From positions 178,140 through 242,139 of the forward strand of contig BDDD01002944.1 of assembly GCA_001972305.1 (NCBI GenBank): a stretch of DNA of 64,000 nucleotides, given 5' to 3'. The stretch comes from Cephalotus follicularis (lineage: Eukaryota; Streptophyta; Magnoliopsida; Oxalidales; Cephalotaceae). The position numbers were made by a program, and so were the translations under genes. Every line of letters begins with the position of its first letter. Position 1 is the first letter of the stretch. The notes beneath the pieces were generated by a model. That model saw nothing but the letters and a program-made list of their open reading frames with translations. It did not search any database and had not been told where the DNA came from. Positions 47,916 to 59,675 of this stretch are shown here, one piece after another.

Positions 47916-48628
47916 AGAGAGCAAAAGAAATAAAGAAGACATAATAAGAAGAAAGAGGTTATTATCGATTGTTGATTAATTCCAGTTGCATATTTTGAAT
48001 ACAAATATTGATGAAATTCTATTTTTATTATGATATTCCTTTATTTACAATTGTTGACTAAATTCATTTATGTTTACAACTTTTGATTAGATTCCAATTT
48101 CATGGTTACCTCCTCCCTACTATCCCAAGCAATCCAAAAAACCTTCCCGTTCTCGGCGGCGCAAATCCCACTATGTGGATGACTTGGTACATGAGGGCCC
48201 GTCTTGACTTTTTGTGGTTTCTAGCTTTTTCTCTTTTTGACCTTGGTTCTCAGTTTTTGTGATGAATCAAGTGGATACAGTCCGTTTTGTTCTTGGTTCG
48301 CTGCTTTTCTTCGAACCAAGTGGATACCGTTTTTGTAGTTCTTCGGGGTTATAACTATCCTCTGCCCCTTGTTCTGGTTTGGTTTATATATATATTTTCT
48401 TTTCAAAAAAAAAATACAAGTATCAATTAACCTCTCTTTGTATTTGCTTCTATGATTGTTTGATCATCAGTGATAAAATAAATTACACTCACGTGATTAC
48501 TTTCCTATTCGAAGTCATTGTTTCAAAATCCATGTAATAAATGGCAAGTCAAAACCCACACTTTTGATTTTTTAACTTGAGAAGTATCTATCGGGTCTAT
48601 ATCTTAAATCAATTCATAAAAAAGAAAA
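47916..48628. other. Intergenic, possible LINE 3' tail
   Basis: Segment 48190-48416 ends with TTTCTTTTCAAAAAAAAAA after a T-rich, GGTTC-rich stretch, which resembles the 3' tail of a plant LINE. No coding part or target duplication could be shown. The rest is unassigned. Confidence 0.35.
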
Positions 48629-48629
48629 G

Positions 48630-48867
48630 GGACAATTACAAATACTTTCTTAAGGTATTACTTTATAATTTTTTCCTCCCTCTATTTTAAGATACTACAA
48701 AAACCTCAATCAGATATTAATCTATCTAACAAAAACCTCCCTGAGGTATTATTTTGCAACTTTTTTCTCCCTCTATTTTTAATATACTACAAAAACCTCA
48801 TTGAGGTATTAATCTATCCAACAAAAACCTCCATGAGGTATTAAGATACTTAAAATACCCCTCACTT

Positions 48868-48905
<38 letters not shown>

Positions 48906-49215
48906 GAGCAATTATTTATGTTGTGTGAATCATTCTTATGTCTTGTTTTATAATGTTTTTCACTTGTTTATAAATTTTGTATTTAAGTTTGAAAACACTT
49001 TTTAGTTTTTTCTGATTTCCTTAGATAACTAAATAAATATTTATACAAATGTCATATACTGTCACAGATCTAGTTGTAGACTTTGAGAAAATTTATTAGT
49101 AGGAGGTTTTTATTGAATGGATTAATACCTCAAGGAGATTTTTGTAGTATCTTAAAATAGAGGGAGGAAAAAGTTACAAAATGATACCTCATGGAGGTTT
49201 TTATTGGATGGTTTT
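48630..49215. mobile_element. Second MULE-family element, right TIR truncated
   Basis: It starts GGACAATTACAAATAC like the element at 46609 and carries the same TIR units, then an (AAT)n run at 48869-48903 and the shared core (48905-49030) in inverted orientation. The right TIR is short (about 49105-49215) and ends without the GTAATTACCC tip. The core has its own sequence (49040-49100) where the other copy carries Gypsy LTR sequence. Confidence 0.8.
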
Positions 49216-49509
49216 TATTGCTAACAACCAACCATTTATGTCAAATTTCATAAATAAGTTACTTTTTTAATATTACATATGAGAAAATTATATAAAAGTC
49301 TTATATATAAATAAAATAGATATAAAATTTCAATTAACTTGAAGTTCGATATACATGATCTAGATAAATAGAATATCAAATCTAATAATTAAATTTATAA
49401 AATTTAAATTATAGGATAATATAAAACCTATGAACTAAGTAAATTAAAATGCGATCAACTTGAAATGGTTCACATTCATGTAAAACCAAGTATCATTCTT
49501 TTAAAAGAA
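49216..49509. other. Intergenic, AT-rich
   Basis: Contains text similar to the foldback at 32345-32875 (TTTCAATTAACTTGAA, AATAATTAAATTTATAA). No gene. Confidence 0.5.
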
Positions 49510-49514
49510 TTAAA

Positions 49515-49939
49515 TGTTACAATTAGGTATTCACAACATCAAAAACACATATGGTAAGGTAATAATATTCGCATAAAATAATAATATAAATAATAACAAA
49601 ACTTACGGTTTTGCAGAGTAGACATCTTGATGCGGAATCGTTATGAAGAATTTGATATTCAGTTGTCTCTTCGATGTTTTCTTGTCCCAAAAATTAGGAG
49701 AGAAAAATATCTTCAGATGAAGACTGAGACCAAAACCTAATGTATTTATATGAGTTTGTCTTCCTATCAAAGACAAAAACCCTAGGGCTCTCATTATGCT
49801 ATTAACGAAAATACCCTTATAATATCGTAAAGGTTTCATTAATGTTACCGTAACCGTAAATTGAGTGACCAATAATTACGTGGACTTGAAATATGGAGAT
49901 AACCCAAAAGATCGCTTAAGATTGGCTATTATTCCAATA
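49515..49939 (-). mobile_element. 3' LTR of the Copia element
   Basis: Plus-strand limits are TGTTACAATTAGG and TTATTCCAATA (CA has become TA). It is followed by TTCTCCCACTT, the complement of a Copia polypurine tract (49940-49950). Confidence 0.93.
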
Positions 49940-50324
49940 TTCTCCCACTTGATCTCCGGGATATTCCAGGTTTCAATATAATGCTCACAAATATTACAAT
50001 ATTCAGTAGTCTGAATCATGTTTAGTTAGAAGCACTAATCCAAAACGATGTAGTCAAAGTGACTGCCAATTATCACAAGACCCCTACCGAATATATTATT
50101 AGTTCTCTTCCCAACATAGATCCACAAGCCTAATAAATATGAATCAAGAGTTTACAAAATTGGTAACAATTAAACTCATTCATAAGGTCTAACATTAAGA
50201 GTTTGGTTCATAAATTCTCGTGCGCAGAAAAAGAGAAACCACAAACTATTTATTTCATAAAACCATAATCAAGTCAAAATTGAGATCTCACATTAAGTGT
50301 TTTACACAATTATCTCATACAAAA

Positions 50325-53300
50325 CTAAAGACTACTCATCAAGCCCATGCTAGCAACATGTTTTCTAAAGAGATTGGGCAGTAAGCCTTTCGTGAGGGGA
50401 TCAGTCAACATAGCCTTAGTACTAATGTGTTCAACTACAATGGTTCGATCCTGGATCCTGTCCCGAACAACAAGATACTTAACATTAATGTGCTTTGAGG
50501 CACCACTAGACTTGTTGTTCTTGGAAAAGAAAACAGCAGTCTCATTGTCACAAAACAACGTAAGTGGCCTCAAGATGCTATCTACAACTTTAAGCCCCGG
50601 AATGAAACACTTTAACCAAACCTCATGACCGGTAGCCTTATAGCAGCCAATAAATTCTGCTTGCATAGTGGAAGATGTCGTTAACGGCTGTTTGACACTC
50701 TTCCATGATATAGCTCCTCCTGCAAGCATAAAGATGTATCATGATGTGGACTTCCTGGTGTCAACGCACCCATCATAATCAAAATCAGAATAATTAACCA
50801 ATAACTTCAAGGTTATCTGTCTTCCTATAAATAAGCATGTAGTCCATAGTTCCCTGTAAGTAGCGTAAGATTTTCTTGGCTACCTTTCAGCGTTCCATGC
50901 CTGGATTTGCTTGGAATCGACCAAGCATGCAAACCACAAATGCTATGTCAGGACGTGTACAAACTTGAGCTTACATGAGGCTCCCAACTACCGAAGCATA
51001 AGGAATCCGTTCCATTTGATCACGTTCCAATTTGTTCTTAGGACATTGATAAGTACCAAATTTGTCGCCCTTCACAATAGGGGTAGCAGTAGGGGAGCAG
51101 TTGAGCATGTTGAATCATTTGAAAACTTTGTAAATATATGCTCTTTGGGACAATCCTAATATACCACGAGACCTATCTCAGTGAATTTCAATGTCTATTA
51201 CATAAGAGGCTTCACCAAGATCTTTCATATCAAATTTCGTTGATAGAAAACGTTTGGTCTCATACAACATGTCCAAATCACTATCGGCTAGTAGTCTATC
51301 ATCTACATACAACACTAGAATGATAAACTCACTCCCACTAACCTTGAGATACATGCATTGATCCATCACATTTTCCTTAAAACCAAAATTTGTTATCACC
51401 TCATCAAACTTAAGATACCACTGTCTAGAGGCTTGTTTTAACCCATATATGGATTTCTTTAGCAGACATCTCATATGTTCCTTGCCCTTAATAACAAAAC
51501 CTTCCGGTTGTGCCATAAAAACATTTTCATGCAAGTTACCATCAAGGAATGCAGTTTTTACGTCCATATGGTGTAGCTCCAAGTCATAATGAGATACAAT
51601 GGTCATAACAATCCTAATTGAATCTCTTTGAGACTGGAGAAAATGTGACAATATAATCTATCCCTTTCATTTGAGTAAATCCTTTAGCAACAATTCTAGC
51701 GTTGAATCTTTTGATGTTACCCTTAGAGTCAAACTTGGTCTTATAGACCCATTTACAACTGACAGGTTTGACTCCATCAAACAACTCTACTAGTTCCCAA
51801 ACATCATTAAGCTCTATAGACTTCATCTCTTCATTCATGGCTTCAAGCCACTGAGATGAGTGGATACTCATTATGGCTTCCTTGAATGAGTTAGGATCAT
51901 CTTCACTCCCTATGTCGAATTCTACTATATATTAGACATAATCACTATAGATGGCTAATTTCCCTCTGCGACCTATGTAATGGTTCCTCTTGTGTCGCAG
52001 GGAGAGGTTCATTAATGTGGGGTTCATCATTAGGTAGTGCATTAGGTGCTTCAACATTCTCTATATGAGGTGTCAGTGCAACAATCTCTTGGATCATCAG
52101 GATTGAAAAATAGACCCGATTTTCCTCCAAGTTAATTGTTCTTGGTTCACCACTCCCACTGGAATTGCCATATTCCAAAAATCCAGCGTGTCTCGTTTCT
52201 ACAATTTTAATGGTATGAAAAGGACAATAAAAATGGAAACCTTTATATCTATCTGGATAACCAATAAAATGACAACTGATGGTTTTCGGATCAAGTTTCT
52301 TAATTTGTGGATTGAAATTTTTTTTCTTTTGCAGGACAGCCCCATACCCTAAAGTATCCAAAATTGGGTTTTTTGCCTTCCATAATTCATAAGGGTTTTA
52401 GGAACCGACTTACTAGGAACCCGATTTAGGATATGTACGGCTGTCTTTAAAGCCCCCATCCACAAAAATTCTGATAATTTAGAATTGCATATCATACTCC
52501 ATACCATGTTTATGAGTGTACAGTTTTGTCTCTCAGCTACACCATTTTGTTGGGGATCACCCGACATTGTATATTGAGCAACGATACCATTCTCTTGTAA
52601 AAATAAAGCAAATGGTCTAGGGTTTTGCCATGTATTGGAGTGTCTATCATAATACTCTCCGCCTCTATCTGAGCTCACAACTTTAATTTTAAGGTTGAGT
52701 TGATTTTCAACTTCAGTCTTAAATATTTTGAATTTATCTAGTTATTCAGATTTTTCATTAATCGGGTACACATAACCATAGAGGGAATAATTATCAATAA
52801 ACGTGATGAATGATTTATGCCCACTTATGCTCGGAGTAGAGAAAGGTCCACAAATATCAGTGTGAATGACCTCCAAAAGTCCCTTACTACGAGTGACTCC
52901 TTTCTTATTTCTCTTCACATATTTTCCTTTAATTCATTCAATACAGTGATCAAAATCAGAGAAGTCTAGTGGATGGAGAACTTCGTCCTTTATAAGAAGT
53001 TACATTCTATCCCTTGAGATATGACCTAAGAGAAAATGCCATAATCTCGATGAATTCTCATCCTCTAGATTTCTCTTGGTTCAAGAATTATGAGTTACAT
53101 CACACACATTCATGGATAACAAAGATTCAGAAAAGGAAGCATCCAAACATAATTTATAAAGATCATCCTTAAGAGTGCTAGAACCAACTACATTAAATTT
53201 ATGATAAAGTTTAAATCCGTTATTACCAAACTTAAACGAAAAATCATAAGCGTCAAGTCTGAAGACAGAAATTAAATTTCATCTCACACTAGGAACATAA

Positions 53301-54402
53301 ACAACATCATATAAGTGGAGAATAAATCCACTCTTCAAAACTAAATGAAGAGTTCCTATAGCTTCAACTTCAGTCTCCACTCCATTAGTAACCTTAAGGT
53401 TCTGCTCACCCTTTAAGAGCTTCCTCACGATAAGGAATCCCTATAAAGAATTAGTAATGTGTACAGTGCAACATGTGTCAACCTACCATGTATTTGAAGA
53501 AATATCAACTAAAAGGAATTCGTAAATCATAAAATTAAAATCATTACCCTTTTTAGCGAGCCAATCTTTGAATTTGGTACAGTCCTTCCTTAAGTGTCTA
53601 ACCTTCCTACACTTAGTAGCTTGCACAGGTTTCGTAACAGATGCACTTGCTTTTTTGGATCCACTTTGCTTTTACCTCTATCATTACCTTTCAACTTCTT
53701 CCTTGTTGGATCAACAACTGTAAGGTGAGCAAAATCATGCCTCTCTACCTTAAGCCTTTCTTCTTCTTGGACACACATGGCAATCAACTCGCTCATCTTC
53801 CACTTCTCTTTCTGCGTGTTATAGTTGATCTTGAAGGGACCAAATTGCACAAGAAAAGAAGTCATAATAAAATGAACAAGAAAACCTAAAGAGATTATCA
53901 TTTTCATGCCTTTGAGTTTAGAGGACATGTCATTCATCATCATTATATGCTCACGCATACCACCAATCCCATCATACCTGGTCGTGAGCATTTTCATTAT
54001 AAGGGTACTTGAATGAGCCTTAGAAGAACCCTTGAATTACTCATCCATAGAGGCAAGATAGGTCTTGGCGTCATTGGATTCAGGAATTGCTCCCTGAATC
54101 GCAACAGAGATGGAACTCTTCATTATCATAAAGGACATGCGGTTAGAGCGCTCCCACTTTTCATAAGCAGCATTTTGCTCAGTAGTGCTTTAGGCAGTAA
54201 TAGCAGTGGGAATGTCTATTCGTAAGGCATGATCCAAATCAATTACACCCAAGACAATGCCAATTTGTTCTTTCCAAGTGAGGAAGTTAGTCTCATTAAG
54301 AGGTTCAACACCAGATAGATATCCAGAAATAACATATGGACTCAATGTTGTATCACAATCATTAATATTAACATGTTTACAATTTACTACATAATTCCAC
54401 AT
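50325..54402 (-). pseudogene. Copia gag-pol remnants
   Basis: Minus-strand fragments in order. Gag, 54402-53590: NETNFLTWKEQIGIVLG, then GIGGMREHIMMMND and VQEEERLK. Integrase: WHFLLGHISRDRM at about 53010, DICGPFSTP at about 52870, [12 protein letters not shown] at 52678, NGVAERQN at about 52540. Reverse transcriptase, 51871-51178: CKWVYKTKFDSKGNIKR, then YGLKQASRQWY and LYVDDRLLADSD, where the usual YVDDIL has become YVDDRL. RNase H, 50729-50325: TMQAEFIGCYKA, LFCDNETAVFFSKN and TDPLTKGL. Together these are the Copia polyprotein domains, but no full frame survives; the break at 52361-52349 shows a frameshift and several in-frame stops lie around 53100-53500. Confidence 0.93.
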
Positions 54403-54409
54403 AAAAAAT

Positions 54410-55567
54410 AAACATCAATCATTAGTTATAAGGCATAAAACATATAACTAACTGTAGAGCTATCAGTCAGTTATATTGAAATTAATACTCATAAATAATT
54501 TTAGTAAATTCATTAACAGTCTATTTATATTATTAACCCTACGTTGGTCTGATTAATAATATACAAATGACAGTTCCACAGATCATCTCGCATCACCGTT
54601 GGGCGGAAACGAAAATCATTATGTAATTTATTTCTTAAAACATAAATTTCATTTAATGAACTATCACCATTAATTAACGTTGATCAAATTTACAGTCACA
54701 ATTCATCAAACACAACATAAGGTGGCTTTACATTTTTCCCTATTGTCCAAAACAACAACCTTACGTTGGTCCGATTGTTATTCGAGACAATAAGAAAATC
54801 ACTTATAAAATTAACCAATTATCAAACACATGTAAAAAAATCATATAGCACATGTCATTAGGTTGATAATAAAATTTATAATTAATTAATAAAATAATAA
54901 AGTGATGAAAAGTCCAAATAAATCATCATTATATATGTATTCAACACGACTACATAAATAATTGTCAATTATCAATAATAATCAGAAGTGACAATTATTA
55001 TGAACTTAAGTTATGGCTATATAGACATAATTTTGAGAATACATGTGAAACAGTAGCCATAATTCAAAAGAAGTATAAATCATGTAACCCTTTTACTATA
55101 TTAAAGAGATGTCGTTATTTTCATAGTATATATTATAGCACAACATACTTCTTAACATAGTAGTTTAGTCATTGATTTATTATTTAAGCGATATAAATAT
55201 GATACCGCAACAGTAGCATATTAAGTTTTGCAGTTGTCAATAGCGTCGCATAACCAAACAAGTCATAATGGATTGTTGCCAAATAAATAATCCACAATCA
55301 ATTGTTACATATTGTATACGTTAATCGGTTTAACTTTTCAAAGAAAAGTAACAACCAAATACTGTTTCTTGGATGTAGTTCTACGAAGTAATGACAAAAG
55401 TTTTACAATCAGGACACTCGGATACAGCAAGAAACAAAACACAAACAATCTCATGTTGATGCAAAAATGGTTTTGATACAGCGGCGCACAATACAAAATG
55501 GAAGTAACACACAATAACATAAATTAACGGTGTATCAATTTAGTCTATTTTATACAAATATTAAATC
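54410..55567 (-). other. Copia leader region
   Basis: Between the primer site and gag lies about 1.1 kb without an open frame. AT-rich; includes two short similar blocks around CTTACGTTGGTC(C/T)GATT (54540-54555 and 54762-54778). Confidence 0.65.
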
Positions 55568-55579
55568 TCTCTGATACCA
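55568..55579 (-). other. Copia primer-binding site
   Basis: Minus-strand TGGTATCAGAGA, complementary to the 3' end of initiator tRNA-Met, lies two bases inside the 5' LTR. Confidence 0.92.
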
Positions 55580-55581
55580 AA

Positions 55582-56033
55582 TGTTAGAATTATGTGTTCA
55601 CAACATCAAGAACACATATGTCAAGATCATAATATTCGCATAAAATAAGAATATAAATAATAACAAAACTTACAGTTTTACAGAGTAGACATCTTGATGC
55701 GGAAACGTTATGAATGATTTAATCTTCAGTTGTCTCTCTGAACCGTAAAGATGGTTTTTTAGTGTTTTATTGTCTTAAAAATTAGGAGAGAAAAATATCT
55801 TCATATGACAACTGAGACCAAAACCTATTGTATTTATAGGGGTTTGTCTTCTCATCAAAGACAGAAATGCTAGGGCTCCCATTATGCTATTGACGAAAAT
55901 ACCCTTATAATATTGTAACGGTTTCATTAATGTTATAGTAACCGTAAACGTAAATTAAGTGGCCAATAATTACGTGGGCTTGAAATATGGAGATAACCCA
56001 AAATATCACTTAAGATTGGATATTATTCCAACA
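55582..56033 (-). mobile_element. 5' LTR of the Copia element
   Basis: Plus-strand limits are TGTTAGAATTATG and TTATTCCAACA. It pairs with 49515-49939 and contains a 20-25 bp segment (about 55738-55763) absent from that copy. Confidence 0.93.
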
Positions 56034-56308
56034 TTAAATTCATCAAAGTTTAACAAATTTCATCTAGGATCACAAAAATTTTGCAAGAAAACCCCGAAAA
56101 GAAAACTCTCTTAACATATTTTGCATGCACGAGTTTCCTTTTTTATTTCCATTGATGTTAATACGATTGAGTTGCATCAACAACTGCAACCCACAAGACA
56201 AGGATATAAGATGTAACTCCTCTTACAATATCTCGAAGGTTTATCTAACAATTATCCTAAGGGGGCGCCAATAATGCTATTAATATCAGTTTTTTTGGAC
56301 AACATATG

Positions 56309-56831
56309 TGTTTATGACATAATTTAACTTATTCAAAGAACACCAAAATACCTCTATTATGACATGTCAGCAAAGGACCCTTCATATGAGGAGAGGCACT
56401 AATGTTACAGTATATATATAAGTTATAATATTAAAGTATATAAGCTATGAAGAGGCAAGACAATAATTGAAGAAAGAAAACCAAGTGAGAGCGCACGTGG
56501 TGTTCCCATAAAATAAGGGATTTCAGTATTATTTAATTTCTGTTGTGACACGTGTTAAGATCAGAAGATCATTGTATAAGTTAGTTAAGAATTGATCTTG
56601 ACCCTCTATTATGTCTATAATATGTGAAGAAGAAATCTCTGTAATAGGGATTTGGAAAATCATTGTACAAGTTCATTTAAGTAATACTAAGAATTTTTCT
56701 CTCATTTTTTTTTCTATTTCTCATTTATCAGTTCTCATTTTCAATTGGTGTTCTTACTTTTATTTGTCAATTTACATTCTTAATCAAAGTATTCTTCTCT
56801 ATTTTATCAATTCACGAATCCTACACTTACA
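56309..56831 (+). mobile_element. 5' LTR of the small LTR element
   Basis: Starts TGTTTATGACATAATTTAAC and ends CCTACACTTACA. Matches 58356-58849 with scattered substitutions and a few short indels. Confidence 0.93.
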
Positions 56832-56834
56832 TTT

Positions 56835-56852
56835 TGGCGACTCCACTGGGGA
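56835..56852 (+). other. Primer-binding site, tRNA-Arg type
   Basis: TGGCGACTCCACTGGGGA follows the LTR end by three bases. I recall this primer as the tRNA-Arg site of Ogre-type Gypsy elements. Confidence 0.7.
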
Positions 56853-57125
56853 TCAAACCCAGATGCCTCGCAATACAATGAGAAGAGTAAATTGTTACTG
56901 AATATTTCAAAGAATGAGTAGCTGAGAAAGAGTACGTGATACATGGTAAAAATGTTGAAGAAACAAAATAGTAAAAAGAGCGTGCAATCTTCAAATCAGA
57001 ACTTCTCATTTTTCTGAAATGCCAGGTTGACTCTAATTCACTTGGATAAAGGGTCAACTGTTATGAAGAAAAAGGATTATAAGTGTAAGGACAAAAGTCA
57101 AATTAAGATTCCAAGTCAAGGAAAT

Positions 57126-58196
57126 CTAACAAATTAGCTTGAGGTTTTGGGGTATATCTAAACAACACTTGAAGGCTACTTTGCTGTTAACCACCTGAGG
57201 AGCGTAACCCTCATAATGATCCCACAAAAACAGTTGGAGAGCAGCGGTATCAATAAAACACAAAACTGAACTGCGCCCTATTGAAGTTTCCATGCTTTTC
57301 TTGTACAAATCAAGACACTTATCCAAGGAACCAATAAATAAATGGGTCAAAGGGAATCTGTCACCCTTAGAAATCCTAATAGCCAAAAGAAAGAAGCCTC
57401 TATTTACTCCATCAACAAGTAATCTAGGGAACACATATCTAGAAAGCTAGAAAGAAATAAAAGCAACAAGATTCAACTTAACCCTTACCTTCATCAGAAT
57501 CTGGAGAACCATTTTTCTCATCAACAGGAGAACCAAAGTGATACTTAATCTAACCACTGAAGGTAGCTTTGACACTTCCCATATTAGAAGCCTTAAGAGG
57601 GTTGGTTAAGGCCGCAATCATATCTTTTCTTTAATAGAAGCGACCAATGATTGAATATTTGCATCACCAAATAGAGGTAGATGAAACTGAGCAACAACAT
57701 CCAAAGAATAAGAGATCTCTCCAAAGGAAATGAAGAAAGTATGGGTTTGAGAAGACCATCTAGCTAAGAAATTTTGGAGACTCACTTTGTCTCGAGCAAC
57801 ATAGAGGTGTTGGGAGATGCGTACAGTATTGTAAATCCTAGCATTTTGAAGAAGAACATCATTCTCTTCATTGCTCAAAACAGGTTTTATCCACATTTTC
57901 CATCGTCCAGAATGTTGGCTAAAAGATTGAAATTCCACAAAAAACATGGGGTAGTCACCGCGCACCCAACGGAGACTTAAAATAGAAAAGGGTTGAACTT
58001 CATAGTTTATCCTTGACTCAAATTCTCGGCAGAAAATGAGAGGATTTCTTTGAATAAGAGAAGTAGATGAAGAACGTTTGCTCCAAAAATCGTTGGTCTC
58101 GATATTAAACCATAGATGTCAATGACTCGAAGAAATGACTGGAGAATCCTTGAGAGTTTTAGAAGTTTTGACAGGAGATTCATTTTTTGGAGCCAT
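57126..58196 (-). pseudogene. Plant mobile domain (PMD) gene, antisense, broken
   Basis: Starts at ATG 58196 (MAPKNESPVKTSKTLKDSP), has a TGA at 58119-58121, then runs open to 57618. It shows GDYPMFFVEFQ, LQNARIYNTVRISQHLYVAR and TFFISFGEISYSLDVVAQ, then PLFGDANIQSL. A frameshift near 57618 and a stop in AFISF*LSRYVFP, where Trp is usual, lead to DGVNRGFFLLAIRISKGDRF and ALQLFLWDHYEGYAPQV, ending at 57126. This is the N-terminal to middle part of the plant mobile domain, found in MAIN/MAIL host proteins and in several transposon groups. Its role in transposons is unknown; host members affect genome stability and silencing. This copy is not functional. Confidence 0.85.
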
Positions 58197-58355
58197 TTTA
58201 GGAATAGAAGAAAAGTTTGAAGATGATAAAAATAGAGGTTAATGGCACAAAGAAGGGAGGGAAGCAAAAAAGTTAGGGTTTAAGAAACAAAGAGAATATG
58301 AAGGGTTTATGACTATTTATAATTATATATAATTACAAAGAGTCAGGGGGCTAAA

Positions 58356-58849
58356 TGTTTATGAAGTAATTTAACTTGTTCAAAGAAGATAAAAATACCC
58401 CTTTTATGCCATGTCAGCAAAGGACCCTTCATATGAGGAGAAGCACGAATGTTACAGTATATATATAAGTTACAATATTAAAACATATAAGCTATGAAGG
58501 CCACGTGGGAACGCAAGTGGTATTTCCATAAAATCAGGGATTTTGGTCATATTTAATATCTATTGTAACACGTGTCAAGATCAGAAGATCATTGTATAAG
58601 TTAGTTAAGAATTGATCTTGATTGTCCAATATGTCTATAAATATGTGAAGAAATCTCTGTAATAAGGATCCAAAAAATCAATGTAGAAGTTGATACGAGT
58701 GTTACTAAGAATTTTCCTCTCAACTTTCTTTCTATTTCTCATTTTTCAGTTCTCATTTTCAATTGGTGTTCTTTCTTTTATTTGTCAATTCACATTCTTA
58801 ATCAAAGTATTCTTACATATTTTATCAATTCACGAATCCTACACTTATA
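58356..58849 (+). mobile_element. 3' LTR of the small LTR element
   Basis: Starts TGTTTATGAAGTAATTTAAC and ends CCTACACTTATA (terminal CA mutated). Followed by the ATATG duplication. Confidence 0.93.
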
Positions 58850-59057
58850 ATATGAACAATAGTTCAAGTGTCAATACATCATTGATGATTGTTTATTTGA
58901 AAGTCAAAATATTATTTATGATATTTTAAAATCACAATTAATATATTGATACTTGGATTATTGTTTATATACTGTCTAAAAAAATATTGTTAATTTATTT
59001 ATTCAGGCACTTGGTATGTTGAGTGTGATTGCAGAGTTAGTGGTTACTTTGGCGTAC

Positions 59058-59487
59058 TTAGCGTGCGTTTGGTAATGCGTTTTCATTACCTATAAAAAAT
59101 TAGAAAAAAAAAATTGGTCGTCTTTGGCCCCTCCAACGATTTTAAATTTAATTTAGCCCCCTCAAACTTATATGGCTGGATCCGTTCCTGATTACCAATA
59201 GTACTTTTCGGTATCAATTTAGTGTTTGGTAAAGTTTTAACAAAAGTACTTTCAAACTGGTCTGGTGAGGTCAGTTCGAAAAGTGATTTTCCTAAACCAC
59301 ATGTTTTAACTTGCTAAGTATTTTTATGAATTTTAATATTTGACAAAAAAAAATTTATGATGTCTGCAGCAGTTTCAAAAATATATTTACCAAATACATA
59401 TTTACTGCAAAAACACTTTTGACAATATCATTTTTATTAAAAGTACTTTTATGAAACACACAGTATTACCAAACATAACCTTAGCAT
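59058..59487. mobile_element. hAT-like MITE (GCGTTTGGTAATG tips) with nested insertion
   Basis: The left tip TTAGCGTGCGTTTGGTAATG and the inverse of the right tip CAGTATTACCAAACATAACC.TTAGC form imperfect inverted repeats. Inside are AAGTACTTTT and AAACACTTTTG variants on both halves. The same kind of text occurs at 10455-10580 and 33640-33730. Ends are approximate. Confidence 0.55.
59091..59190. mobile_element. Short hAT-terminus insertion, ATTACC flanks
   Basis: A 100-bp segment ends GGCTGGATCCGTTCCTG, whose inverse CAGGAACGGATCCAG resembles a common plant hAT terminus. It is flanked by ATTACC on both sides (59085-59090 and 59191-59196). It looks like a terminal remnant nested in the MITE. 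Confidence 0.55.
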
Positions 59488-59675
59488 GTTAATATATGTA
59501 CTTTTTAGTTTTGTAAAGTTATATTGCAAACAGTAAAAATCAACATAAGACAAAATAGTTAAATAGTTAAGCTTGTTTTTTTGTTGATTGTTTATTAAAC
59601 TGAATCAAATATGATATATAAATAAATGATTATGTTGTAAAAACAAAATAAATATGAGATAACAAAACCCTATGT

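Larger units (their letters stand above)
49515..56033 (-). mobile_element. Ty1/Copia element, full length, decayed, TTAAA duplication
   Basis: 6519 bp bounded by LTRs and a perfect TTAAA duplication (49510-49514 and 56034-56038). On the minus strand the order is 5' LTR (56033-55582), primer site, gag, protease region, integrase, reverse transcriptase, RNase H, polypurine tract and 3' LTR (49939-49515), the Copia order. Stops and frameshifts break the polyprotein throughout. The two LTRs differ by substitutions and small indels, so the insertion is old. Confidence 0.95.
56309..58849 (+). mobile_element. Small LTR element with antisense mobile-domain gene, ATATG duplication
   Basis: 2541 bp with direct LTRs (56309-56831 and 58356-58849), a perfect ATATG duplication (56304-56308 and 58850-58854), a primer site at 56835 and a purine tract AGTCAGGGGGCTAAA before the 3' LTR. 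The 1.5 kb interior has no gag or pol. Instead it carries a minus-strand plant mobile domain gene (58196-57126). The primer site TGGCGACTCCACTGGGGA is of the type used by Ogre/Tat-like Gypsy elements, so this is probably a non-autonomous Gypsy derivative. Confidence 0.9.

Noticed and set aside
57447-57488. A 42-bp intron in the antisense mobile-domain gene
   Set aside because: GT-AG borders are there, but 42 bp is too short for a plant intron, and reading through gives conserved domain text with a Trp-to-stop change.
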